Below are positions 15,345 through 24,027 of a stretch of 64,000 nt of DNA, in pieces; positions within the stretch are counted from its first letter, which is position 1, and each line of letters begins with the position of its first letter. The stretch covers positions 1,922,001 through 1,986,000 of the forward strand of contig CP080408.1 of NCBI GenBank assembly GCA_019448215.1. The letters are read 5' to 3'. The stretch is from Thalassovita mediterranea. GTDB lineage: Bacteria > Pseudomonadota > Alphaproteobacteria > Caulobacterales > Hyphomonadaceae. The position numbers were made by a program, and so were the translations under genes. The notes beneath the pieces were generated by a model that worked only from the letters and a program-made list of their open reading frames with translations, ran no database searches and was not told where the DNA came from.

Positions 15345-16688
15345 ATGACCGAGACCTATGATCTGATCCTGAAGAACGGCACCGTTGTTTCGCCTGGCGG
15401 CGAAGAACATGTCGATGTGGCTGTGCGCGGCGGCAAGATTGTTGCCATTGGCAAGTTTGATAGCGCGCAGGCTGGCGAGACTTATGATGCGAGCGGCTTG
15501 CACATCCTGCCCGGTGTGATCGACAGCCAAGTCCATTTCCGGGAGCCGGGGCTGGAATACAAGGCAGACCTTGAGACAGAGGCGCGTTCGGCAGCGCTTG
15601 GCGGTGTGACGGCGGTGTTCGAAATGCCGAACACAAACCCGTCGACCACGACGCCAGAGCTTCTGACCGACAAGCTGAACCGCGCGGCAGGCCGCATGGA
15701 TGTCGACCATGCCTTCTATGCCGGCGCGACGAATGACAATCCGCACCTTCTGGCTGAGATGGAGCAGATGCAGGGCTGCTGCGGCGTGAAGGTGTTCATG
15801 GGCGCTTCGACCGGCGACCTGCTGGTCAAGGATGATGAAGGCGTCGAGGCCGTCCTGCGGGCGATCAAGCGTCGGGCGGCCTTCCACTCAGAGGATGAAT
15901 ACCGCCTCGAAGAGCGCCGTAACCTTGCCGTGCAGGGCGACTGGCAGAGCCACATCGTGGTGCGCGATGTTGAGGCGGCTGTGAGCTCCACGCGGCGGCT
16001 GCTACGCCTTGCGCGCAAGACCGGCAAGCGCATCCATGTGCTGCATATCTCCACGGCAGAAGAGATGGAGCTGCTACGCGATGCCAAGGATGTGGCGTCT
16101 GTCGAAGTGCTTCCGAACCACCTGACGCTGGCCGCGCCTGATTGCTATGATCGCCTCAAGGGCTTTGCCCAGCAGAACCCACCAATCCGTGAGCAGCGCC
16201 ATCAGGATGCGCTGTGGCGCGCGCTGAATGCCGGGATCGTCGATGTGGTCGCGACCGATCACGCCCCGCATGCGCGCGAAGAGAAGTTGCGGCCTTATCC
16301 CGCCTCGCCATCGGGCACGCCGGGTGTGCAGACCTTCGTGCCGATCATGCTGACTCATGTGAATAATGGAAAGCTGACGCTGCGCCGTTTCGTGGAGCTG
16401 ACCTCGGCTGGCCCACAGCGCGTTTTCGGCATCGCAAACAAGGGCCGGATCGCCGAAGGTTATGACGCAGACTTCACCGTCGTCGACCTGAAGCGCAAGC
16501 AAACGATCACGGAAGAGTGGACCAAGGCCAAGTGCGGCTGGACGCCTTATGATGGCTTCGAAGCCACCGGCTGGCCCGTCGCGACGATCATCCGCGGCCA
16601 GTTCGTCATGCGCGATGGCGAAATCACCCAGAAGGGCGGCGGCAAACCGGTCAAGTTCAACGAGACTCTGGAGCCGGAAGCAGTCTAG
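15345..16688 (+). CDS. pyrC: Dihydroorotase-type amidohydrolase
   Basis: A 447-residue cyclic amidohydrolase. It has GLHILPGVIDSQVHFREPG, FEMPNTNPST, GVKVFMGASTGDLLV, HVLHIST, VLPNHLTL and VATDHAPH, matching class I dihydroorotases (carbamoyl-aspartate to dihydroorotate in pyrimidine synthesis). The metal motif HxH reads Q-V-H here, so the first metal ligand is Gln. I recall the same variant in some annotated dihydroorotases, but its activity is uncertain. No pyrB is adjacent. Its stop overlaps the convergent membrane-protein gene by four bases. Confidence 0.8.
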   Translation: MTETYDLILKNGTVVSPGGEEHVDVAVRGGKIVAIGKFDSAQAGETYDASGLHILPGVIDSQVHFREPGLEYKADLETEARSAALGGVTAVFEMPNTNPSTTTPELLTDKLNRAAGRMDVDHAFYAGATNDNPHLLAEMEQMQGCCGVKVFMGASTGDLLVKDDEGVEAVLRAIKRRAAFHSEDEYRLEERRNLAVQGDWQSHIVVRDVEAAVSSTRRLLRLARKTGKRIHVLHISTAEEMELLRDAKDVASVEVLPNHLTLAAPDCYDRLKGFAQQNPPIREQRHQDALWRALNAGIVDVVATDHAPHAREEKLRPYPASPSGTPGVQTFVPIMLTHVNNGKLTLRRFVELTSAGPQRVFGIANKGRIAEGYDADFTVVDLKRKQTITEEWTKAKCGWTPYDGFEATGWPVATIIRGQFVMRDGEITQKGGGKPVKFNETLEPEAV

Positions 16689-17245
16689 AGCGCGTCTGCG
16701 ACGGTATTGAACGTATCTGACGTGGACGCCGGAAGCGTGCTGGTTATCAGCCAGAGTACGAGGAAGATGATCATAGCGGCGAGCAGGACGTAGCGAAGCA
16801 CACGTCGCTTCCGTTTCACCTTCTGGATCTGCAGAGCTTCGGCGTCGACGAGATAGGCGTCTTCCCCATTGAGGCGGGTCAGCAAATCCTTGCGGGCATC
16901 GGCGGGGCTTATGCCATTCGCCGTCCGGAGCGTGACGAGAAAGCGAAGCTTCCGAGACTTGCGCCGTGTGGCAGTTCTGCCCTCGTGGATGTCAGCTTCA
17001 TTGCGCGCTTCTTGGGATCGGGCACGCCTGCCGTCACGCCAGTTCGACCAGACGGTGCCGTAGGCAATGAGCATCAAAAGTCCGAAGATGAGAACCGCAG
17101 GGCGATAAGCAGCGCGCATCCAGCCGGTCAGCTCCCCATCCTGCTCGAGATGGATGCCGTGCAGGCAGGCATAGAAAGTGGCCGGTGCGAAGAGCAGGGC
17201 CGCTGGCAGGGCATGCCTGATCTTGGCTTCGTTCTGTCGTCTCAT
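16685..17245 (-). CDS. Hypothetical membrane protein
   Basis: A 186-residue protein with three predicted membrane segments: ALPAALLFAPATFYACLHG near the N-terminus, AVLIFGLLMLIAYGTVW, and VLRYVLLAAMIIFLVLWLIT near the C-terminus. A very basic cytoplasmic loop (TRRKSRKLRF, VKRKRRVLR) lies between the last two. The ATG at 17245 (MRRQNEAK) is chosen; a longer frame reaches 17413 and would overlap the HD gene. No family recognised. Confidence 0.6.
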   Translation of the reverse strand: MRRQNEAKIRHALPAALLFAPATFYACLHGIHLEQDGELTGWMRAAYRPAVLIFGLLMLIAYGTVWSNWRDGRRARSQEARNEADIHEGRTATRRKSRKLRFLVTLRTANGISPADARKDLLTRLNGEDAYLVDAEALQIQKVKRKRRVLRYVLLAAMIIFLVLWLITSTLPASTSDTFNTVADAL

Positions 17246-17378
17246 TGTCGAATGCACGGCCCCTCTAGTCTTGAGCGTACCGCTTGCAATGGCCGGGCGA
17301 GCCTCGTTTAGGCTGGCCGTAACAGTCTGGTAGGCTAACTGGAGGGCGTCGCAGAAAGTCACGAGGGAGGCGACCGAA

Positions 17379-17966
17379 TTGAGTATTCCTTCAGATCTGA
17401 TCGAGGGTCTCAAGGCCCGCTATGGCGAACCACAGCGCCACTATCACACATGGGACCATATCGAGGCGTTGAAGCGTCATTTCGATAGTTTGAAGGCGCA
17501 TTGGCACCGGCCTGAGCCCGTGCTCTGGGCGCTTTACTGGCATGATGCGATCTATGATCCGACGCGGCCCGACAATGAGGAGCTGAGTGCGCGGCTGCTC
17601 GAGGAAGAGGGGCCAGGCCATCTTCGCGCTGCTGATCTCGCCTTTGCGGCCGAGATCATCCGCGCGACGGCAAAGCATGAAGAGCCCGAAGGTCTCAGCG
17701 ATGACGATGGCGCAGACCTCGCGCTCTTCCTTGATATCGACCTCTCAATACTGGGCGCGCCGGAACCGGTTTTTGATCAGTATGAAGTGAATGTCCGGAA
17801 GGAATACGCCTTTGTGCCGGAAGAGGCGTTCCGGGCAGGGCGCACAAAGGTGTTGAAGAGCTTTGCAGACCGCCCGGCCATCTATTTTACTGGCGAGGGC
17901 CAGAGCCGCTGGGACGCGCAGGCCCGCCGGAACCTTGCGCGGTCTCTCGCGCAGCTGGAGGGCTGA
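17379..17966 (+). CDS. HD superfamily phosphohydrolase (COG4339-like)
   Basis: A 195-residue protein with RHYHTWDHIEAL at the N-terminus, LYWHDAIYDPTRPDNEELSA, then TAKHEEPE and LFLDIDLSILGAP. This is the pattern of predicted metal-dependent HD phosphohydrolases (COG4339), whose substrate is generally unknown. The start is TTG at 17379, supported by GGGAGG 10 bases upstream and by family similarity from residue 8 onward. The next genes on the strand start about 70 bases downstream. Confidence 0.8.
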   Translation: MSIPSDLIEGLKARYGEPQRHYHTWDHIEALKRHFDSLKAHWHRPEPVLWALYWHDAIYDPTRPDNEELSARLLEEEGPGHLRAADLAFAAEIIRATAKHEEPEGLSDDDGADLALFLDIDLSILGAPEPVFDQYEVNVRKEYAFVPEEAFRAGRTKVLKSFADRPAIYFTGEGQSRWDAQARRNLARSLAQLEG

Positions 17967-18038
17967 GCGCCGGGAAACACCCTTTTTCCTAGGCAACACG
18001 CCTTTAGGTGCTAAGCTTCCTGAAGTCGGGGGGCTTTC

Positions 18039-18527
18039 ATGACACTGGAACAGGTCGCACTGATTGCGCAGATCATTGGCGTGGCGGTCGTCGCCGGAAC
18101 GTTGATCTATCTGGCGATACAGGTGCATCAGGGCGCGCGGCAGATGCGGTCCGAAGCGCGGCAGGCGCAGCTCACCTACGATCAGACCGGGGTCTACAAA
18201 TTCGTCGATTTCCCCGAGCTTGGCCGCATCTTCTCGCAGGCCGAGACACCGAACTTCGAGCAGAAAACGCGGCTCTTCTTCTGGATGATCGGGCAGATGC
18301 GGGCGCGGGAATATGAGTGGCTGCAATACCAGAACGGGGCGATCACCAAGGAATCCTGGGAGACCTATCGCGGTGTGATCTACTTCGTGCTGGGCACGGC
18401 GCGCGGCCGGGCGCTCTGGGATGTGTGCCGGGGCTATTTCAATCCAGGCTTCGTGGGCGTGGTCGACGCGATGGTGAAGGACGCGCCCGAGATCGACCTC
18501 TGGGACCGGCTTGAGGCTGTGGGGTGA
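18039..18527 (+). CDS. Single-pass membrane protein of unknown function
   Basis: A 162-residue protein. One N-terminal membrane segment (ALIAQIIGVAVVAGTLIYLAI) is followed by QVHQGARQMRSEARQAQ and a helical domain. The start resembles a common marine-bacterial hypothetical family with IYLA-x-Q-hydrophobic-R-Q after the segment (from memory). A single Cys (WDVCRGY) is present. It ends seven bases before the first DUF6090-like paralog and is probably co-transcribed with the cassette. Start ATG at 18039 after GGGGG. Confidence 0.65.
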   Translation: MTLEQVALIAQIIGVAVVAGTLIYLAIQVHQGARQMRSEARQAQLTYDQTGVYKFVDFPELGRIFSQAETPNFEQKTRLFFWMIGQMRAREYEWLQYQNGAITKESWETYRGVIYFVLGTARGRALWDVCRGYFNPGFVGVVDAMVKDAPEIDLWDRLEAVG

Positions 18528-18534
18528 TAGTCCT

Positions 18535-19296
18535 TTGATCCTCCGCCGTCTCTCCACCGCGATCCGCAAGCAGGACTGGCTCGCTGTCATCATCGAGTTC
18601 GCGATCGTTGTGGCGGGCGTGCTGTTTGCGTTCCAGATCAACGAGGCGGCCTCAAGGCAGTCCGAGCGCGCCTATGCGCGCGACACGATGGTCCGGCTGG
18701 AGCGTGAACTCAGCGAGATTGAGCGCGTGCGCGCGTACACGGAAACCTTCACTGAGCAGAGAGCAGACGGTGTTGCGATGGCACGCCCGGCCATCATGGG
18801 CGTGAGCAGCGTGTCAAGCCTGACGCCGGAGCAATGCTTTGCGCTATCGAGGTCCCATATAATTGACCGTCCAGCCGATGGCGTTCCGACGCTGGAAGAG
18901 GTCACACAGTCAGGTATCCTCGCCTCAATCAACAATGACGAGTTGCGGCTCGCGATCATGCGGTTTGCTTCAAAACGCGATGCCGTGCGTGAATGGGTGC
19001 ACCAGAAGTCGCCAGAGCTCGACGACCTTGCCGAGCTTTATCCCGAGATGATCTGGTATGAGCTGGTACCATCGCCTGAGGATGATGACGACTGGGACCG
19101 GAAGGCGGTGTGTGATCTTGCCGCCATGCGCGCGTCCCGGGGTTTTCAGGCCCATATGATGGGCAACTATTCCATCCTTCGGGACACAAAAAGCTTTGTG
19201 TTCGACTTCATGGATGATGCTTTCGTCGAACTGCACGGCGCCATCGATGCAGAACTCGGCATTGCCCATGATGAAGGGACGCCGGAGACGCCATGA
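18535..19296 (+). CDS. DUF6090-like membrane protein, paralog 1
   Basis: A 253-residue protein starting at a TTG, chosen because MILRRLS then aligns with the first residues of the four other paralogs in this cassette. A short basic cytoplasmic end (RRLSTAIRKQDW) precedes one membrane segment (about 17-35, AVIIEFAIVVAGVLFAFQI). The rest should be periplasmic. Exactly two Cys occur, 101 and 193. The motif LEEVTQSGILASINNDELRL (120-139) corresponds to the conserved ELxSxGxIxxI block. The similarity to DUF6090 is from memory. Function unknown. Its stop overlaps the next start (ATGA). Confidence 0.75.
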   Translation: MILRRLSTAIRKQDWLAVIIEFAIVVAGVLFAFQINEAASRQSERAYARDTMVRLERELSEIERVRAYTETFTEQRADGVAMARPAIMGVSSVSSLTPEQCFALSRSHIIDRPADGVPTLEEVTQSGILASINNDELRLAIMRFASKRDAVREWVHQKSPELDDLAELYPEMIWYELVPSPEDDDDWDRKAVCDLAAMRASRGFQAHMMGNYSILRDTKSFVFDFMDDAFVELHGAIDAELGIAHDEGTPETP

Positions 19297-20096
19297 TCCT
19301 GCGCCGTGTCATTCGTCATGTGCGCAATCAGGAGTGGACAGCCATCGCGATCGACTTTGTGATCGTCGTGGTCGGCGTGTTTCTCGGCATCCAGCTCGGC
19401 GACTGGAATGAGGCGCGTGATACCCGGCAGCGGGCTGCGGTTTTCAGCGAGCGCCTGGCCGATGACCTTCGCTACGAGGCCTGGGCGTATGAATATCTGC
19501 TGGAATACAACAAGGATGTCCGGGCGAGCGCCAAGGCCGCGCTCGATTCGCTTTACGGGACCGCGCCGCTTTCCGATGAGCAGTTCCTGATCAACGCCTA
19601 TCGAGCCACGCAGTACAAGTATAATGACCGGGGCCGGGCGACCTATGACGAGCTGATTTCGACCGGTGAGATCGGCCTGATCGGAGACGAGACGCTGCGG
19701 ACGACGGCGATCAACCTGTTCACGACGGATTTACTGGATGTCATCGCGCAGGAGGGACGCGAAGCGCCCTTGCGGACCATTTTCCGGCGCAAGGTCCCCG
19801 CCGATGTGCAGGCAGCCCTTCTGCGCGAATGCGGCGACCGGTTTGTCCCGGTTGGGGATTATGAAGCCATCCGGTCGTCGCTCGCCTATCCGTGTGAGCT
19901 TGGCCTGACGGGCGAGGCAATCGCGAGTGCAGCGCAGCTTCTGAAAGCGGATGACACGCTCATTGAAGCCTTGCAGGTCCGCTTTGCCGATGTCGAGACG
20001 GCGATTACGGACCTCGAACAGGTGAATGCCGTGATGGTGGAGAACCTGCGCGACATTGCTGGCGGGGTGTCTTTTCGTGGTGAGCCAAATCAGTAG
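19293..20096 (+). CDS. DUF6090-like membrane protein, paralog 2
   Basis: A 267-residue protein. N-terminus MILRRVIRHVRNQEW, then membrane segment AIAIDFVIVVVGVFLGIQLG and the boundary DWNEAR. Exactly two Cys, 180 and 201, both after the shared motif TYDELISTGEIGLIGDETLR (118-137), so their layout differs from paralogs 1 and 4. Its start overlaps the previous stop by four bases. Likely anchored in the inner membrane with a periplasmic domain. Function unknown. Confidence 0.75.
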   Translation: MILRRVIRHVRNQEWTAIAIDFVIVVVGVFLGIQLGDWNEARDTRQRAAVFSERLADDLRYEAWAYEYLLEYNKDVRASAKAALDSLYGTAPLSDEQFLINAYRATQYKYNDRGRATYDELISTGEIGLIGDETLRTTAINLFTTDLLDVIAQEGREAPLRTIFRRKVPADVQAALLRECGDRFVPVGDYEAIRSSLAYPCELGLTGEAIASAAQLLKADDTLIEALQVRFADVETAITDLEQVNAVMVENLRDIAGGVSFRGEPNQ

Positions 20097-20163
20097 CTGA
20101 CAGCTCGATCGAGAGGGTTATGGTCTGGCACCCGCAGCCGCTGCCAAACAAGGAGCCAGCATC

Positions 20164-21582
20164 ATGTCATTCAGGATTTCCCTTCTTGCCGCATCCGCCG
20201 TACTGGCCGCCGCCCCATTTGCCGCCGCGCAGGAGCGGACCGCCTTCGAGCAGCAGGCGCGTGAGATCTATCGCAATGTGGTCGAGGTGCGCTCGGCGCG
20301 CGGGCATGAGAATGTGCCGGAGATTGTCGACTATCTGGTGGGGGAGCTGAAGGCTGCTGGCTTCACAGATGATGACATCGAAATCAGCGACTACGACAAT
20401 GATGGCGAGGCGACGCAGGGCCTTGTTGTCTGGTACCGCTCACCCGATCCGCAGGACAAGCCGATCGCGCTTCTGGCGCACATGGATGTCGTCGATGCGC
20501 TGGCAGAAGACTGGGTGCGCGACCCTTACACGCTGACCGAGGAAGAGGGCTATTTCTTCGGGCGCGGGACGGCCGACAACAAGTATGGCGTCACCAGCCT
20601 CGTCGCGACCTTTATCCGCCTCAAGGAAGAGGGCTTTGAACCGACGCGTGACCTCGTCATGGTGCTGTCCGGCGATGAGGAAACCGGCATGGTTTCGACG
20701 CGGGCGCAGGCCAATTGGGTGGCTGAAGAGGTCGACCCGGCCTACGTGCTGAACGCCGATGCGGGCGGGCTGTCGCTTGGCCCGAATGGCGAGCCGCTCG
20801 ACTATGGCATCCAGGGCGCAGAGAAGACCTATGCAACCTTCGAGCTGACCGTCACCAATCCGGGCGGACACTCTTCAGCGCCGCGCGCCGACAATGCGAT
20901 TTATGAACTCGCCGATGCGCTCAAGAAGATCGAGGCGCACAAATTCCCGGTCCGCTATAATGATCTGACGCTGGCCTCGATTGAGGCAGCGGGCCGCAAG
21001 CGGCTGGACCGGCTTGGCAATGCGCAGCGCGCCTTTGCCGCCGACCCGACCGACGAGGACGCAATCGAAATCCTTCGCGCCAACCCAGCGACCGTCGGCC
21101 AGATCGGCACGACCTGTATCGCCACCATGCTGCGCGCCGGTCATGCCGAGAATGCACTGCCGCAATCAGCGACCGCGACCGTCAATTGCCGCATCTTCCC
21201 GGGTGTCGGCATTGAGGCGACCGAAGCCACGCTGAAAGACGTGGTCGGCAATGAGGACGTGCAGTTCAAGCTGATCTCTGACCTCGTCGAGAGCCCTGAG
21301 TCCGGCATGCGCGAGGACGTGCTGGCAGCGGTCCAGACGGCGCTGGAGGCGCGCGGCGTCACCGATGTGGAGATCATTCCGCACATGTCGGCAGGCGGCA
21401 CGGACGGCATGCACTACCGCAATCTTGGCTATGACACCTATGGCGTCGGCGGGGCGGCTGCCAAGCAGAACGACACGTTCGCGCACGGCCTCAATGAGCG
21501 TCTTCTCGTCTCCAGCTTCTATGACGGTCTCGACCACTTCTACGTGATCCTGAAAGAGCTTGCCGGGCCGCAGGAAGGCTGA
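20164..21582 (+). CDS. Secreted M20 family metallopeptidase
   Basis: A 472-residue precursor with a Sec signal (LLAASAVLAAAPFAAAQE, cut near residue 22). M20 hallmarks are LLAHMDVVDA (metal-binding His/Asp), GRGTADNKYG (bridging Asp), SGDEETGM (catalytic and metal-binding Glu), the dimerisation-domain His in NPGGHSSAPR, and a late NDTFAHGLNERL (metal-binding His). The family removes residues from peptides or dipeptides using two zinc ions, here probably in the periplasm. It sits inside the DUF6090-like cassette with its own ribosome site (AAGGAG). Confidence 0.9.
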   Translation: MSFRISLLAASAVLAAAPFAAAQERTAFEQQAREIYRNVVEVRSARGHENVPEIVDYLVGELKAAGFTDDDIEISDYDNDGEATQGLVVWYRSPDPQDKPIALLAHMDVVDALAEDWVRDPYTLTEEEGYFFGRGTADNKYGVTSLVATFIRLKEEGFEPTRDLVMVLSGDEETGMVSTRAQANWVAEEVDPAYVLNADAGGLSLGPNGEPLDYGIQGAEKTYATFELTVTNPGGHSSAPRADNAIYELADALKKIEAHKFPVRYNDLTLASIEAAGRKRLDRLGNAQRAFAADPTDEDAIEILRANPATVGQIGTTCIATMLRAGHAENALPQSATATVNCRIFPGVGIEATEATLKDVVGNEDVQFKLISDLVESPESGMREDVLAAVQTALEARGVTDVEIIPHMSAGGTDGMHYRNLGYDTYGVGGAAAKQNDTFAHGLNERLLVSSFYDGLDHFYVILKELAGPQEG

Positions 21583-21655
21583 TCCCGGCCGGCCGCCGCG
21601 CCAGTAGCTTTTTTGGCCTGTCCCGCTAAGGTTCATCCTTGGGGGGACAGGTGCC

Positions 21656-22453
21656 ATGATTTTGCGGCGGCTTTCGCGCTATGTTGCCGAGCAGAACTGG
21701 ATTGCAGTCGCGATCGAGTTCGTTCTCGTCGTGCTCGGTATCTATCTTGGCTTGTGGCTCGGCAATCTGAATGAAGACCAGCAGGACCGTGAGCTTTACG
21801 GCGAAGCCTTCGGCCGCGTGATTGTTGAGCTGGAAAACAATCTGGCGGGGATCGAGGCCGAACAGGAGACGATCCGCGAACATCTGCCTGTTGTGCAACT
21901 GGCGCTGGGCGACTTGCGGGCCTGCCGCACGGGCCTGGCGGCGGAAGCGAATGTGCAGGCTGCCCTCGCACCAATTGAGTGGGATATCGAGTTCATCCTC
22001 GATACGCATGCGCTAGATCAGCTGATCGCGAATGAGGCGTTCCTGCCTTACCAGGATGCCGACACGCGTGAGACCCTCATGTCGCTGATCAGCTACATCG
22101 ATCAGTTGCAGCGTTATTCAATCGAGATGAATGACAAGCTGCAGAGCGACCCGCTCAGCACGCTGCACATCGCAGCGCCCGGTGAGCTTAGCTATGCAAG
22201 CCCTGATGAGCTTATCGCTGCGCTGGAAAGCGGCGACGTCGCTGGCTCATCGATCTGGCGCGAGACAGAGCTGATCGTGCCATTGGAGGAAGCCTGCCAG
22301 GACGAAGCCTTCCTGATGGAATTCTACGCCTGGGAAGTGTCCGCCTACTGGCACGCAGCAGCGGCCCACAGCCTTGCAGAGACGATCCGCGACGGGCTGG
22401 CAACGCTTCGAGATGAGAGGACTGGCGCAGAAGACGAAGTGGCCGCGCAATGA
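21656..22453 (+). CDS. DUF6090-like membrane protein, paralog 3
   Basis: A 265-residue protein. N-terminus MILRRLSRYVAEQNW, membrane segment AVAIEFVLVVLGIYLGLWLG, then NLNEDQ. Exactly two Cys, 90 and 214. The shared motif is present in divergent form (ALDQLIANEAFLPYQDADTR, 119-138). The start follows GGGGGGACAGGTGCC. It is the first of three overlapping paralogs after the peptidase gene. Function unknown. Confidence 0.75.
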   Translation: MILRRLSRYVAEQNWIAVAIEFVLVVLGIYLGLWLGNLNEDQQDRELYGEAFGRVIVELENNLAGIEAEQETIREHLPVVQLALGDLRACRTGLAAEANVQAALAPIEWDIEFILDTHALDQLIANEAFLPYQDADTRETLMSLISYIDQLQRYSIEMNDKLQSDPLSTLHIAAPGELSYASPDELIAALESGDVAGSSIWRETELIVPLEEACQDEAFLMEFYAWEVSAYWHAAAAHSLAETIRDGLATLRDERTGAEDEVAAQ

Positions 22454-23277
22454 TCCTGCAGCGCCTCTCCCAATCCATTCGCAAGCAGGACTGGTTCACG
22501 GTTTTTGTTGAAACCATGATCGTCGTGCTGGGCGTGTTCATCGGTCTGCAGGTCAATAACTGGAACGCCGAACGCCAGCGCCAGGCCAGTGAGCGCGACT
22601 ATCTGGAGAGGCTGCACCGCGATGTCGTGGAGCTTACAGAGCGGCGCGCGAGTTATGCTGAAGGCCGGCCGGTCATTCTGCGGGCGCTGGAGCTTCTGAC
22701 GGAGTTCGTCAATGGAGAGCGCGAAGACCTCAGTGCTGCAAAAGAGTATGTCCGCGGCGCTGTGCCCGCCCAAAGGGACACTTCGGATGCAGAGCTCGAA
22801 TCACGCTTTTGCGGCCTTATGGACGGATCATCCTATCTCACGCCTCCCCCGTCGGAGCTGCCCACGGCGACTGAACTTGTCTCGGCCGGTCGCATCGACA
22901 TGATCACGTCAGACAAGGTGAAGCTCGCGCTTCTTTCCTATCTGCAGCAGATCGAGAGATCACAGGAATTCATTGCGGTAAGCCAATTAGGCGTTATCGA
23001 GCTTTCCACTGCTTTCCCGGACCTCTTTCGCATTCGCTATGTCATGGGCGTCGACTATTCTCAGGGCGCCGAAAGCCACCCGGTTTACGCCTGCGACTAT
23101 AAGGCAATGGCGCAGAATAACGCTTTCCTGAACGCCCTCAACCGGAACCGGGCCCAATATCATGGTTATGTCGGGCGCGCCGTTCAGCCTGCAAGCGATA
23201 GGCTGGCGGAGCTGCATGCCGCAATTGATGAAGCGGTCGGTGTTACACACGAGGGCAATGCGGAGACGGCGGAATGA
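22450..23277 (+). CDS. DUF6090-like membrane protein, paralog 4
   Basis: A 275-residue protein. N-terminus MILQRLSQSIRKQDW, membrane segment TVFVETMIVVLGVFIGLQV, then NNWNAER, the clearest match to the family's QINNWNE boundary. Exactly two Cys, 121 and 215, with spacing almost equal to paralog 1 (94 against 92 residues). Shared motif TATELVSAGRIDMITSDKVK (139-158). Start and stop both overlap neighbours by four bases. Confidence 0.75.
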   Translation: MILQRLSQSIRKQDWFTVFVETMIVVLGVFIGLQVNNWNAERQRQASERDYLERLHRDVVELTERRASYAEGRPVILRALELLTEFVNGEREDLSAAKEYVRGAVPAQRDTSDAELESRFCGLMDGSSYLTPPPSELPTATELVSAGRIDMITSDKVKLALLSYLQQIERSQEFIAVSQLGVIELSTAFPDLFRIRYVMGVDYSQGAESHPVYACDYKAMAQNNAFLNALNRNRAQYHGYVGRAVQPASDRLAELHAAIDEAVGVTHEGNAETAE

Positions 23278-23996
23278 TCCTCCAGCGCCTCGCCATCTCC
23301 ATTCGGAAGCAGGACTGGTTCACGGTGGTGATCGAGACGCTGATTGTGGTGTTCGGTGTCTATCTCGGTATCCAGCTTGGCAACTGGAATGCCGCCCGCA
23401 GCGAGCAGGCCGAAGGCGAGCGGCTGGTGCGGCAACTTTATGAGGAGCTGACGACATCGCTGGAGACCGGGCAGGTCTGTATCAACCGGGCTGAGGACTA
23501 TTTCGAGCGCACCCGCGACACGTATGAGAGGTTACGTCTGGGGCAGCCCGGAGACGGCGGCGAGGCGGGGTTCCGTGAAGAGTTTCTTTTGATCGGTCCG
23601 TGGAGCGACCTTTGCGTGATCCGGTCAGCGCTGGACGAGTTGCAGGCAGGGCAGATCGCGCTGGTGGAGGATGAGGCTCTTAAGCAGCGCATCCTGCAGT
23701 TCGTTGATGTTATGGACGGCTATGAGACCAGCATCGAGAATCTCGGTGCCTCCTATATGGCTGCCCTGCAGGTCATCTTTGTCGAGGTCGACTTTTCCTG
23801 GAATACGGGCAGCCGTGAACTGACGACACCTTTTGACGAGTTGGCCGGCAATGTCGTGTTCATGCGCAATCTGGAATCGGCGGCGTTTATGCTGGCGCAG
23901 ATCCAGCGCTATCACGGCCTGTTCGATGACGAGCTCCGCCGCATGCACGAGGAGCTCGCCGTCTATCTGGGCGAAGAGGTTGAGGCGGCGCCTTGA
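23274..23996 (+). CDS. DUF6090-like membrane protein, paralog 5
   Basis: A 240-residue protein, the shortest paralog. N-terminus MILQRLAISIRKQDW, membrane segment TVVIETLIVVFGVYLGIQLG, then NWNAAR. Exactly two Cys, 69 and 114, both before the shared motif ALDELQAGQIALVEDEALKQ (119-138). The first 15 codons are nearly those of paralog 4, suggesting a recent duplication of that end. It is the last gene of the cassette; a convergent S41 protease gene follows. Confidence 0.75.
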   Translation: MILQRLAISIRKQDWFTVVIETLIVVFGVYLGIQLGNWNAARSEQAEGERLVRQLYEELTTSLETGQVCINRAEDYFERTRDTYERLRLGQPGDGGEAGFREEFLLIGPWSDLCVIRSALDELQAGQIALVEDEALKQRILQFVDVMDGYETSIENLGASYMAALQVIFVEVDFSWNTGSRELTTPFDELAGNVVFMRNLESAAFMLAQIQRYHGLFDDELRRMHEELAVYLGEEVEAAP

Positions 23997-24027
23997 GGGC
24001 GGCCCGCCTCAACAAGGCCCGCGCTAG

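Noticed and set aside
14405-15346. Minus-strand extension of bioY through the repeat region
   Set aside because: It passes through the REPIN-like repeats and antisense to the lipoprotein at 14573. Its translation is the typical repeat-derived text, with no family similarity.
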